Shown one piece after another: positions 1-11,204 of a stretch of 64,000 nt of DNA. Within the stretch, counting starts at the first letter, position 1. Every line of letters starts with the position of its first letter. The stretch is from Sapria himalayana (Eukaryota > Streptophyta > Magnoliopsida > Malpighiales > Rafflesiaceae). Under the pieces are notes generated by a model that was given only the letters and a program-made list of their open reading frames with translations, made no database searches and was not told where the DNA came from. A program made the translations under genes and the position numbers. The stretch is taken from positions 62,001 to 126,000 of the forward strand of contig JAREIK010014492.1 in NCBI GenBank assembly GCA_029783825.1, in the 5' to 3' direction.

Positions 1-1775
1 ATAAAAATTAATGTAAGCTCACAAGCATAATATAAAACCAAAGGGAGATTACTTTTTATTTATTTATTTATTAGACTTTTGTAATTATTATTCTAATATT
101 AAACAAAAAAAGGCATAACACTGGACAAAATCATGTTGAATAAAATAGCAAATATAAATATTCTAAACTTTTTAAAAAATACATTATGTGGTAAATAATT
201 AATGATTGTTCTTTAATAATTGAAATAAAAAAATATGTTATAATAAAACATATATTCATTGAAAAATATTGACAGAAAGAAATCTGGTTAGACATTAAAT
301 ATATCCACACACACACACATAATTAATATAAATATAATTGAGAAATTTATTGAATCATTCATCAGCAAATGGAAAATAAGAATGTTAGATTTGATAAAGT
401 TTAAAAAATATGTAAGCACATCAAACATAATTGGAACTTGATGCATAATCTATTACAAAATTAAGGTAACCATACAACAAAATATGAAATTAATAAAATC
501 ATAAACATAAAGACAAAATATAAAAATGTAAAAAAACTGAAATAATTTAAAATAATAGCAAACTTTATAAATTGCTAAAATTCATACAACTGATTAAACA
601 TAATTTAACCAAACTAAAATTTAAAATAACTAGAAGAAATAAAAACTATAAAAATATAAAATAAACATGTGATTAATCTTTTTGTACCAAATTACACAAA
701 ATAAGTTTAGCAACAAACAAATCATAATAAACTTATTTTGTCAACAAAACGAACAACTCAATTAAAAAGATATTTATGATGAATCCGGTGTGATGTATTT
801 TTTTTTAATGATAAAATATAAACATAACAAATTACTTGAAGTTAAAATAACAAATTACTTGTAGTTAAAATAACAATATTAATGTTTTTAATCATATAAT
901 GTTCATTTTATTTATAAGATAAATCATATTTAACAATGTACTACTCTTTTAAGCATTCAGAAGATATATTTCATATTGAACATGAATAAATAATATATTT
1001 TGTAATAATGTGCCTAACAAGTATGACAATTATCAACAGTGATGCATGCTACTCGATGCATGTGCTAATTAAGTAAATACACAAGTTTGAATTTTCTAAA
1101 TACTAGATTGATTGATTTCCTAGATATCTTGTTGTATCCTTTAAGAGTTACGATTTGTGATTTTCATTATAGTTGTGTCATATGGGTCAGACAAGATTTT
1201 TCCCATTCAAAATTGAGGATTTTTCCCATCCAAAAAGTTGGCTTCCAAATTAAAATTTGTCATCATTGTGTTTATAATGGTTGGTTTGGTTGTGTGTTTC
1301 TAGTTACAATATAAAACAGTGGGTGTGCAATATGTGTGCTTTTGATTTCGTCTAAAAAATGTGTGGACTATGATTCTTTCATGTGTAATGTATGCATTTT
1401 AGCTGAATATGGTTGTGTGTGGAATATCTATTTGTTAGATTATTTGTGTTTATCTTTTGGTTTACTTATCGCACTATGATTGATAACATTGAACACTACA
1501 TTGTAGTTGTTTATTAATGGATCACAATATGAGTAATTTATAAAACGTAAAACATTAATATAAATCTAAAGTTATAATTGTTAGGATATTTGGTGCATGA
1601 ATTGCTAATTCAAATAAATGGTATATATTGTGACTTTGTGATGATGCTAAAGTTATCATTAATTGGCATATTACAAAAATCATACTTGGTGATGAACTCT
1701 CATTTGTTATAGCTCTACTAGTATATGATTCATACTGGTAATAAAATAGATATGGGTCACAATATAGATCCTAAA
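1..1775. other. AT-rich intergenic stretch, nothing recognised
   Basis: No open frame here resembles a known protein, and no LTR end, terminal inverted repeat or RNA gene is visible. The DNA is very AT-rich with short A and T runs and a small CA run near 308-319. Short frames (131-316 minus, 1087-1314 plus) are of chance length and composition. It may be old, unrecognisable transposon sequence. Confidence 0.6.
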
Positions 1776-1783
1776 GAAATTGT
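1776..1783. repeat. Left 8-bp target-site duplication of the 885-bp hAT
   Basis: The sequence gaaattgt directly abuts the TAGAGGTG end and pairs with ggaattgt at 2669-2676, one mismatch in eight. Confidence 0.75.
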
Positions 1784-2668
1784 TAGAGGTGTCAACAGGA
1801 CCGGGCCGGCCCAGGCAGGCACGAGGCTTGGTACGATTCAGTCGTGCATGGGCTGGCTCGGCAATAAAATTTTTCGTGCCTCGACCCATGCCGTGCCTGG
1901 GTAAGGCATCTATCGTGTCGTGCCGTACTGAGGCCAACCGGGACTTGTGCCGTGCCTGACTCGGCACGGTTCAGTGGCCCGTGGCACGATCCGTCGCACG
2001 GGCCAAGGTTAGACCCCCACCCGGCACTCCACGACCCCCAATCCCAAGTCCCCAATCGGCCACTCCCCACCCGCACCGCACCCCATCTCCACACCCACGC
2101 ATCCACGGTCCACGCCAGCATCGGCACTGGTCCAATCAGACCTGACTGGCGGTCCCTCCATGCTCTATAATTTAATTATAATAAATTATAATCTAAATTT
2201 AGTTTAAATTATAAAAAAAATTTTTAATTTTATTAATATTTTTAAGTTACAAAATTTTAATAATTGTCAATTTACCAATTTAAATATTGAACTTTGTAAT
2301 TTATTTATATTATATTTTTAATAAAAAAATTTAAACTTTGTAATTAATTAAATTTTTAATAATTTTCATTTTATAAATTTAATATATTATACATTAACTA
2401 TATATAATATAATATATATCTTATATAAAGTATAATAGAAAACTTTAAAAATAAAAAAAAATTATTAAACTAGGCCCGTACGGGCCTAGCCCGACACGGC
2501 ACGGCCCGCCGTGCCGGAGGGTCATACTAGACCTGGCTTTGATAAACCATGACGGGCCAGGCACGACACGGTATAGTAACCGAGTCATGTCTGGCCCGGC
2601 ACGAAAGCACGGACATGATCAAAAAAAATGGGTCGGGCCAGCCCGGCACATCCCGTTTGACACCTATA
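1784..2668 (+). mobile_element. Non-autonomous hAT element, 885 bp
   Basis: The element starts TAGAGGTGTCAAC and ends GTTTGACACCTATA, an imperfect terminal inverted repeat, and is flanked by an 8-bp direct repeat (1776-1783 gaaattgt, 2669-2676 ggaattgt, one mismatch), the size made by hAT transposases. About 380 bp of GC-rich subterminal DNA on the left and 190 bp on the right surround an AT-rich core at 2170-2470. Both ends match the ends of the 3460-bp hAT at 10666-14125, including phrases such as ccgtggcacgac and gaggccaaccggg, so it looks like an internally deleted derivative that needs a transposase supplied in trans. It has no transposase frame; apparent ORFs at 1707-2170 are GC-rich shadows. 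Confidence 0.88.
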
Positions 2669-2676
2669 GGAATTGT
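2669..2676. repeat. Right 8-bp target-site duplication of the 885-bp hAT
   Basis: The sequence ggaattgt follows the terminal CACCTATA and is the partner of 1776-1783. Confidence 0.75.
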
Positions 2677-2879
2677 GTAGATAATTGGATCAACTAAAAG
2701 TGAATTAGTTGTTATTCAAGTTGAATAGATGTACTTAATCTTCATAAAAATACTAATAATTTAGGGCTGGCTTACATCCTTGTGCATCATGATTTTTCTT
2801 TAGTATTTGGTAAATGTCATGTTTAAATCTTGGATGAAATATAGATTGGTCATTGGTATGAAAATGCTCATGTGTTCTT

Positions 2880-4020
2880 TTGATATACAAGGTGACCGTC
2901 ATCCTTGGACTATCATTACAAAGGATAATTCCCTCATAGTTATCATCTCAGTATTTCAATACTAAAGTAATACATCATTCCATGCAAGGGATATTCTACT
3001 TTCTACACCTTTTAGGCATTATATTAACTATCATTAATGATTATTTTGAATATACACTTTAATTTTCTAACCTCTAATTGTCTTAAAGATGAAAAAAAAT
3101 ATGATACTAAATGTGTTTATATTTTTGACTTTGCAAGTACCATACTCATGATAATTAATATTTATCTTCCAATGAATTTCACAAATGAAAGTCATACAAG
3201 AGGAAATGACTCACAGAATAATCATCACTAAACTAGTCTCCCCCACTTATGTGTACAAATGACTTGTCTTTTATCATCTACCATAATCAATAGACAACTC
3301 TCACATTATAGTAAAATATATATATTAGGTATTCTACTTAATTTTTATATTACTTGAAAGTTAGTTTTTCTAGAAAGTACATGATGGATTGAACTTAAGT
3401 AAATCTAAACTTTTAGCTTCATAAGTATCATACTAATAACTATTGAACTTACCTCAACTTCATATGTTCACACATTGATTTATCACATATTAAGATTAGA
3501 ATGACAATAAATTCCGTCTTGCCGTATCACATGAGTATGTCTTATGATTTACCTGTCATTAGCTACTATGCTTGAAATCCATATCCAACAACATCTAAAC
3601 ACAAATATAAATATAAACATAAACTCATAAATTCAATTATTCATCCTAATACAAGTATATTTACAAAACTAAGATCTTAATTATTCATCCTAATACAAGT
3701 ATAATAATGCGACATATATTGAGAGATATCTTGTTTATTTGAGGCTACTCGGTGAATGTCCATATGAAATTCTAAGTAAAAAAATTTTAATTTCAATTGA
3801 AGATTACTTGTTTGCGCCTTAGATTTTTTTAAATAGGGGTTAAAAAATTGCATTAATTAGGGTTCTTGGCAAATGTTATTTCTCTTCTCATATTTTATCT
3901 CTCTTCTTTTTAATTCTTCTGACTATTACTTTTATACTTTGAGAATCTATATAATATTTTAAGTTGAAATTTATGACATAGACTTGAGGTAATGAATTTA
4001 TCATCACTTTAAATAATTTC
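2880..4020 (-). repeat. R-family LTR-like repeat, copy 1 (inverted)
   Basis: This stretch reads on the minus strand as a member of the R family, the commonest repeat of the window. The family motif (tatgagtatg.tacttatgaagttgaaag) lies inverted near 3123-3160 and again near 3406-3440, the same paired spacing as in other copies. Between them are family phrases for a Thr/Ser-codon-free, non-coding sequence such as the inverted 'gtgagtcacatcat' type. It is head to head with copy 2 across the array at 4030-4450. I infer an LTR of an Athila-like gypsy family because other copies precede Gag-like frames; ends were not found and limits are approximate. Confidence 0.5.
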
Positions 4021-4029
4021 TAAAACACT

Positions 4030-4450
4030 AATATTGCAGCACTGAAGAATAGTTGCATTAGATACATTTACTCTCTATAACTCAAATTCATGGTGCTAGA
4101 ATTGACCATGACTTTAGATTTTTTTGTCTAGAGCACAAAGTTATAATACTAGAAAATCCATGACCAGAATAAGTATTCTTTGGAATTAAAAGTTATAATA
4201 GAAAATAATATCATGACTGAAGATATTTGCCACTTTGGTTCAGCATCAAATAAGTCATGGATCTTAAAATTGTCATGACTATTTGTACAAGTGAGATACT
4301 TGACTACAATGATGAACAAATAATATTCTAGCTATTAGTATTATAGAGATAGTATGGCCACGACTCTATGAAAATAGCATGACCACTATGATTGTATTTC
4401 ATAATAAAGGCTATGACTAAGAAAGAATATCACAAATACACAAGTATATG
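4030..4450. repeat. Degenerate 'tcatgac' array
   Basis: This is a non-coding stretch in which short phrases of the type tcatgac, catgatttt and tataatact recur every 50-100 bases in diverged form. Similar stretches follow or precede R repeats throughout the window. The clearest unit structure is at 38.03-38.35 kb and 49.6-49.9 kb. Confidence 0.4.
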
Positions 4451-5388
4451 TCAGCCATGCGACTCAATTATGAATATGATAATAAGATGGTGATAGCCCT
4501 TCTAATTGTGTTACATGGGAGAAACCTATATCTTAAATCTTGAAGTTTAGGTATATTAATAATTATGAGTATGATACTTATGAAGTTGAAAGTACAAATA
4601 CTTTTACATTCTAATCCATTATATATATCTTAGCGACTTTTTCTTGATTATGATCGATATTATATAGAATCATCTCTCAATGGGTTCATATTTAATATGT
4701 GAGTTGCATCATTACCAAGTAGGATGGTGTAATCTTTGGGATATGTTAAGTGTGCAGTGACTTGCAAGGTAGTAATAACTTTTGTGAGTTCCTTTACTCA
4801 CATGATTTTCACTGATTAAGCTTGAAAAAATCATATGTTAATTGTATGAGTACGGTACTTATGGAAACAAAAGTACAAATACATACAAAACATACTAATC
4901 ATTAGTCTTTAGAACAATAGAAACTAGTGAATAAAAGTATTCATACAAAACAATCATCAATGTATTTGACAAAGTTTCCTAAAAATTATGAGATTATGAA
5001 TAATCCTCATGCATTGAGGAATTATTATCTTAGTGATGACTCATTGAGAGGATAACTATGATGTGATCACCAATTAAAAAGACTCAATGGTGACAGCCAC
5101 CTTATATTCTAATAGGAAAATAAATCATTACACAATACTTCAACATCAATTGTATGTGTGGTATATTATATATTGAATGAAGTAATGACATCATATAAAT
5201 TAGATAAATAATCCTTTTACCTAAGATTGTTTAATAATTTGAGTATCAATCATACTAAAAATGGGGTGTCTTTTGTTGAATAGCCAAACTACCAAAAAAA
5301 ATTTGGTGGGATCGATATTTAGATAAAAATTCATTATACTACTTATATTACTCATACACTTATGGAACTCAAATCTAATGGCTAAGTT
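4450..5388 (+). repeat. R-family LTR-like repeat, copy 2 (start of copy A)
   Basis: The sequence is colinear with 55740-56740 at roughly nine identical bases in ten by eye, and with 43.9-45.1 kb and 45.2-46.2 kb at lower identity. The family motif occurs near 4562-4600 and again near 4846-4880. Compared with copy B it lacks about 165 bp just before 5370, where B has 56705-56865, with a caa shared at the junction. It directly precedes a Gag-like frame, which supports an LTR or leader role. The left part of the repeat seen in other copies is missing, so copy A is truncated or recombined at about 4450. Confidence 0.55.
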
Positions 5389-6184
5389 ATGTTACCTTGT
5401 TTGAATATGGATAGTTATCTTTTAGATTTGTTTGTATATATTTTCTTTCTTTCCATCATCTTATTATATATCAAATATAAATATATAATAACTCCTACCA
5501 AGACTACAATGCAAATTATCTTAAAGAGCTATAGAAAGTTGATGAAGCATACAAATAGCAATTGGGAAAATTATATCAATGAGCAAGAATGACCCTTACT
5601 ATAATTATATTGAGACTTATCATACTCAAGAAATTAAGTTTTATTTCAAATATTTTAGAAACTATTATCAAACATATTATTAGTATAAAAACAATTTTAG
5701 GAATTGGAGGTGTGGAAGCCATGAGGAGATAAGTGATTATGGTTCTAATCAATTTTTAGTATTTTATTGAATAGCTTAACTCAAAATATTATTAAGAGAC
5801 TTGAGGAGAGCCAATACTTATGAAGAGAAAATAATGAAACAATAGAGTGAGAAGGAAGAAGTCACAAGTTGGTTTGAGCCTAAAAAATATGTTTCATTTG
5901 AAATTCATATAGTAAAGGTAAAAATAATAATAAATGAAACTTTAGAAGATGACATAAAAGCTATAATGTAGGCTATCCAAGGAGAAAACAAAATGAAAGA
6001 TATAATCTCTATAGCTAATACACAAAATATTGTGATGAACAATCTTGATAATGAAATTAAAGATATAGTCATATTTATTTATGAGGAAGAAATAGAAGTG
6101 GACTATAAAGCTTTAATAGATGAATTGAAGATAGTTGATAACTTGTGTGCTCATGAAATTAAAAAATTTTTAAATTATTTTTAA
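5389..6184 (+). pseudogene. Gag-like relic of the R-family element
   Basis: Broken frames at 5389-5592 and 5993-6184 belong to one decayed coding region that is repeated at 56885-57680. The second frame is acidic and lysine-rich (for example EEEIEVDYKALIDE and DNLCAHEIKKF), and just before it the plus strand reads EEVTSWFEPKKY with stops. The position after an LTR-like repeat and the charged composition suggest the C-terminal half of a retroelement Gag, but I do not see a zinc knuckle or another diagnostic motif. No protease or polymerase follows, only spacer and then a Transposase_32-like frame. Confidence 0.35.
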
Positions 6185-6189
6185 AGTCA

Positions 6190-6955
6190 ATGGTAAGAAA
6201 AAAATATGAATGAAGAGAAATGAGAAACTGAATCATATGAATGAAGGAATAAAAATAATTATTAATCTATCATCCACAAATAATACCATAAGTACAAGTA
6301 AGAAGAAAATAAAATAATATATTAAAAAGCTCACTTTCATAACAGAGATTTTTGATATATAGGAAGAAATTTTAAAGGTCTAACTATAGACTTTAATTGT
6401 AATATTGCATGAGAAACAAACCAAAAAAATTATTTTCTATGATGAATTGTAGTGTTGTGAGAATAAAATTGCATGCGCATGATTATAATTATACTTTCTA
6501 CCATGTATAAAAGAATATCAATTTAAACCAACTACTATTTATTTTTTTTACCTAGAGTCATTATAGTTTTTTAGAATCATATATTTAGTATTATGAAAAA
6601 AAAAAGCCAATTAGAAGCCATATGACAAGGCCATGATAGTTTTTCAAAGTCATGATTTTGGTGTCAAAAAAGAAAAGTCATCATAGACTATGAATGACAA
6701 GATCATAATGGTTTTTTGAGATGTGAATTTTATGTTATAGAATGAAGAACATTAAAGAAGCTAGATATTAAAGTCATGACTTTGAAATTATTGCTTACCC
6801 TAAAGTTATGACTTTTTCATTCATAGAAGAAAAATTAAATCTGCTTAAATGCAACTTTCAAATTTATCAAGTCACAACTTTAAATACTTAACCTATGAAT
6901 TTCCTCCGCAATAAAACCCTAATCTTTTAGTGTAGCCATGATTAACGACCAAAAC
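6190..6955. repeat. Spacer with degenerate 'tcatgac' repeats
   Basis: No coding sequence is visible. From about 6540 the phrases catgac, catgattttggtgtca and caaggccatgat recur, as in the other arrays. The block is colinear with 57690-58470 in copy B, and the equivalent part of the 34-38 kb copy is around 35500-35700. It sits where pol would lie in an ordinary LTR element. Confidence 0.4.
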
Positions 6956-8110
6956 CCTCATTACTTGTTGAATCTATGAAGGAAGGAAAAAAAATTTCAA
7001 AGAAAAATAGTATATAGATATGCCATATTGAAAAAGGGATTAGACAAAGACATAGCTCTATAGATATTCCACCTCAAGTCACGATGCCAAGGAAATTTTT
7101 GTTGTTGAAATTTGGGAAAGATGAATGGATTCAATGCTTTATAAAAATGAGCTTATTGGAGAGGGGGGATTCAATGAGTTTATTCCTCCTTTTGGCAATG
7201 CTTTCAAAAAGTGAAATTAGATGATATTTTGTATACATAGAAAAATAATCTCAATTGTAAAAGAATTTTAAAGTGAATTTTTAGGATATGAATGGAAAAA
7301 CATGCTATGTAAGAGATATTTATGTTCATTTTTATAGGGAATCATTAATATATTACTTGAATTCTCATAAGTAAAAGATAATGTAGATTCCAAATCTCTT
7401 CATAGGGACATGAATTTTTTTGCTATCGATAATCTATTGACATGTGGAAAAGGTATTTGGAGAATGATCGATGTCAAAGAGTGCATAAAAAATAATTGCC
7501 GAATGGAGAACTCATGGAAATGAGTTAAGTATGGTTATATTTCACAAGATCATACTGGTATATTTTTGGATATCTTGTATATTGTAAAATATGCAGTAGA
7601 AAATAGAGTAAGCTAAGGAAGAGCCAAAATGGAGAATCATTTCATATGCACAAGAATAATAGAAGAGATTAAGAAGTTTAAAGACCAAATTTATGAACTC
7701 TCATAGAAAGAAATGGGACACATGATAGTTGGATTGATAGGAAGCACCCAAATTATTTGAAATACTTTATAAAATTGCTATAACATATTGGAAAAAGAAT
7801 AATGAAGAAAAGAGACATCAAGAATGTGAAGGGAATCATAATCAGAGAGTACTTTTATATGAATGAAATATATAAATATAGTATAAACCAAAAATATTTT
7901 TATTATGCAATGGGAAGCTTTGAGGTTGTACTATGCACTATGGGATTAAGACAAGAATCTCTATATATTATGATAGTAAAAATTTTGGATGGGTTAACTA
8001 TATAGGTTAGATTTAGAAGGATCATCCAATTTCTACCACCCATTCAGTACGTGTTAATGAACTTCCCTTTTTAGGTGTGTGATCTTAAAGAGAAATCATA
8101 TTGGTCACCT
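6955..8110 (+). pseudogene. Transposase_32-like (plant transposon ORF) relic, copy A
   Basis: In broken frames the plus strand reads a domain with the order: a phenylalanine/glycine-rich stretch (EFIPPFGNAFKK near 7175), an IVKEF segment, then VRDIYVHFYRES near 7310, which corresponds to the VRG.x.V.FS...IN signature I recall for the 'putative plant transposon protein' domain (Transposase_32). The C-terminal tail is the 7802-8005 frame, ending in KYFYYAMGSFE and a glutamine/leucine-rich helix, found again at 48.5 kb and 59.8 kb. The middle part present in copy B at 59068-59500 is deleted here near 7553. Its cellular role is unknown; stops and frameshifts make it a pseudogene. Confidence 0.45.
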
Positions 8111-8396
8111 TCATCACTACCACGACTTGAACTATGTTTTTTTATATATTGTGATGATGAACACATTGTGTGTAATAAAATAAAAATATTTGATGTCTTG
8201 TTTTCTTTTTCCTTATTTTTTTCGTGGGGAAGTTATTTTTCAAGGATATGCAATCATTTTAGTATGAGAGTTTATTTTATATTTTTCTAAAACATTATTT
8301 AGAAAACTATATACATTTATGTTAAACATATGTGGTTATATATATAGCTTAAAACTATTTAATTATATATCAAAAACTACATATAATATACTATAT

Positions 8397-8511
8397 ATTT
8401 CAAAACTATATGGTGATAAATAAATAAATACACACACACACACATATATATACATACACACATATATATACATACATACATATATATATATATATCGCCA
8501 TATAGTTTTGA
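8397..8511. repeat. AT/CA microsatellite inside an inverted repeat
   Basis: A run of CA and TA dinucleotides with catacata units (about 8418-8493) is bounded by inverted arms: tcaaaactatatggtgat at about 8400-8417 and atcgccatatagttttga at 8494-8511. The same palindrome with a pure AT core stands in copy B at 60348-60409. It could form a cruciform; no function can be assigned. Confidence 0.75.
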
Positions 8512-8689
8512 TATCCCTATGTGGAGAAGGATGTTTTACATTGATATTGAAATGGTATTTAGATTATTCTTTATTTTTATATTGTTATTTGATTTTTATG
8601 ATATCAATATAAAGATTTTGGTATTATTTTAAGATATTTTTGTCCATATTGAATATTTATGGTCCATATTATTCTTTGTTGTCGTGGAA

Positions 8690-9080
8690 AATCATTCTAG
8701 AATAATAAAGTTTACTGGGATCAATTTTTCTATTTGGAAAATAAAATACATAACTACCTTGTAATCAAATAATAGTATGACCATATGAGTAAAAAGATGA
8801 ATTCTAAAATAATGAGTGAAGAAAAATGTGAAGACCTATAATATAGGGTTGGATCCACATAGTGATAGTTATCAATATGTTTTCGATGAAATGAATATAA
8901 ATTTATGGGAGAAACTAGAGTCTATGTTTGAAAATATTATGTTTAGAAATAAAATATTAATCTTTAGATGTCAAATTTACTTGAAGTTTGAAAATATTAA
9001 TTTAATGTCATCACACATCATCTTTCAAGAGATAGTGAATCAGGTTTCATCTATGAAAATGATCATGTGAGATGATCTAC
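8690..9080 (+). pseudogene. Copia Gag N-terminal relic, copy A
   Basis: From about 8694 the plus strand reads IIKFTGINFSIWKIK with stops, the N-terminal signature of copia Gag proteins (F.G.N[FY].[IL]W..[KR]). The 8816-9070 frame continues with LWEKLESMFEN and a segment ending IVNQVSSM, matching the UBN2 Gag pattern of a WEKL helix followed by a Q..V.Q...M helix. The same region is at 60590-60960. This opens a copia relic that runs to about 14650 once the nested hAT is removed; no clear LTR was found for it. Confidence 0.6.
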
Positions 9081-9408
9081 TAATTTGTCTAATGTTTAGC
9101 TCACTTCTATATAGATGTGATATCTTTGTTGTTCCCTCAACAGGTTACTACCTAGAGGTGTTAAGAAAATACATGTTATTTCAAATATATTTTATTGAAA
9201 GAAGTAGGAAGAAATAAGAAAGGCGAAGCTTCTCATATTTTCTCATTTCTGAGAGACATAGCAAAAGAATCACGAGGTACACATAGCCTGATAGAACTCA
9301 TTCTTCCAAGAAAATTTGCATAGTAAAAGAGTAGTCATATTACTGCTATAACAAAATAAGGCACATGAAAAATATTGTTATTCTTAGAAAATACTATAGC
9401 AACAATAC

Positions 9409-9780
9409 ATGAGAAAAGATAAACCCAGGGGAGAGGTCAACATCACCTCAAAAGATAACTTGATTCTAGTTAACGATGATAATTCCATTGATATAGTATC
9501 TCAGGAAGGTTATTATCTTATTGACTCAGTATCATCATTTCATATCACCCCACATATTGATTTCTTTACTACCTATATACTTGGTGATTATGACATAGTA
9601 AAGATAGGCAATAGTGGGATGTCACAAATTTTTAAGCATGGGTTTTAAATTTATGTATAGATATAAGATATTCATGCAAAGTATATATCTATTAGCATGC
9701 TAGATGACATGGGTTATATTAGTTATTTTGGTGGTGGCCTATAAAAATTAGTCAAGGACACAATAATCATAACAAGGGGT
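9409..9780 (+). pseudogene. Copia protease relic, copy A
   Basis: The frame at 9409-9648 contains YYLIDSVSSFHITPHIDFF, the copia protease active-site region, where the family motif D-[ST]-[GA]-A-S has become D-S-V-S-S (codons from 9522). It runs on into a GDYDIVKIGNSGMSQI segment typical of the flap region. Copy B has D-S-T-S-S at 61418. After it comes a short pre-integrase piece (about 9770, ARGKKDSTIYVT type). Confidence 0.65.
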
Positions 9781-9839
9781 AAGAAGGATAGCACAATATA
9801 TGTCACTCAATGATATTGCATGTTGATTCCTTGGCCAAA

Positions 9840-10657
9840 GTCATGAAGAGTTTGGGTAAAGACTATAGAACCCAATTGCTAGGCAGTTTGTTCAAAGTAG
9901 AGATATACTTTTTCAAGAGGAGCAATTTGTGGATGGTAGCCAACTGAGTTAAAAAGAGAGTGATTTCATACAGATTTTTATTTGTACAAATTCAATGTCA
10001 ATTCCTTCTAGAGTTTACTCTAATCAAGAGAAAGAAATTGAGCAGTTTCCTAATAATTCAAAGCCTCAGGATACACATGATATTTTTGGGTCCTAAGATA
10101 TACCTGATATTTATGAGCCATGGGATATACATTTTGAGAAGGTGAGGAACCATGTTCAAGCTAGAACTAGGAATTACTTAGTTATTCATGATTATACAGT
10201 TTAATCTAAACCTAAGATGATCATCTATGTACCACCATGTATCCTCTAGATTCATTGATTACATATTACTCATAGATATAAGTGAACTCAAAACCTTTCA
10301 GTAGATAATCTCTCTTGAGAATAAAAAGGAATGACTTTTAGCTATGTAGAAAGAGATGGAATCTCTTCATATGATTTAGATTTATGGTATGGTATTCTAA
10401 TCCAAACAGAAGTGAGCTTTGAAAAATATATAGCTCTTTAGACTAAAATTTAGTTATAATGATTCTTAACTAAGATATAAGGCTCGGTTAGTAATTAAAG
10501 GGTTTAGCAAAAAATTAATTTTGATGATATATTTTCATTCATAGTGAAAATATCTTTAATTCGAGTAGTTCTAAGTTTGGTTGCTAGTCTGAATTTATAC
10601 ATTAATCAACTCGAAGTGAATATTATATTTTTTCATGGTGATATTCATAAGACTCTA
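9840..10657 (+). pseudogene. Copia post-integrase linker and N-terminal RT relic, copy A
   Basis: At 9890-9935 the plus strand reads the FQEEQFVDGSQ type of segment that normally lies after the integrase core, so the core (H-H-C-C and D-D-E motifs) is absent between about 9830 and 9890. The linker contains NSKPQDTHDIF. From about 10300 the RT start appears (KEMESLHMI, then ARLVIKGF type), and the 10544-10744 frame has RVVLSLVASLNLYINQLEVN followed by FFHGDIH, the copia RT region around the FLHG[DE]I motif. The frame is cut at 10665 by the nested hAT and resumes at 14126. Confidence 0.65.
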
Positions 10658-10665
10658 CATGAATC
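10658..10665. repeat. Left 8-bp target-site duplication of hAT-1
   Basis: The sequence catgaatc abuts the element start and is identical to 14126-14133. Confidence 0.93.
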
Positions 10666-11204
10666 TAGAGGTGTCAAACGGGCCGGGTCGGCATTATTTA
10701 AGAGCACGACCATGCTTTCGTGTCAGGCCAGTCATGGTTTATAAAAGTCGGGCCCGGCCCGGCCGTACTAGCCAGGAAATTAGGAAATTTTTTTTTTAAT
10801 TTTATTATTTTATTATATAAATTATAAAATTATATATACAATTATTGATATTATATAATATTATAAATTTATATTATTAATTATGAATATTGTTTAAAAT
10901 TTATTAAATTTACAAAGTGTAATTTTTTTTATAATGTAAAATAAAAAAAGTTTAAAATTTATTAGAATTATATAAGAGTTATAAATTTTTAAATGAAAAA
11001 TTAAAATAGAAAAATAAATAAATCAATAAATAATGTTAAAAAAATTAAAAAGAAAAAAACATAAGCAAACCAAATGAAAAATGACCAATATTCATTAGAT
11101 ACCGAAGGTCCGAACCAAACAAATTAAAGTTTCAACGTAACGTATAAATAAAGCGTATAATCAATAAAGATAAAACATTGAAATCAAAAAATAGTAGATC
11201 ATCA

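Noticed and set aside
308..319. CA microsatellite
   Set aside because: Only about six units; too short to report as a feature.
1707..2170. Overlapping open frames of 72-111 codons on both strands
   Set aside because: They lie in the GC-rich arm of the 885-bp hAT; the products are arginine/proline-rich shadows with no family motif.
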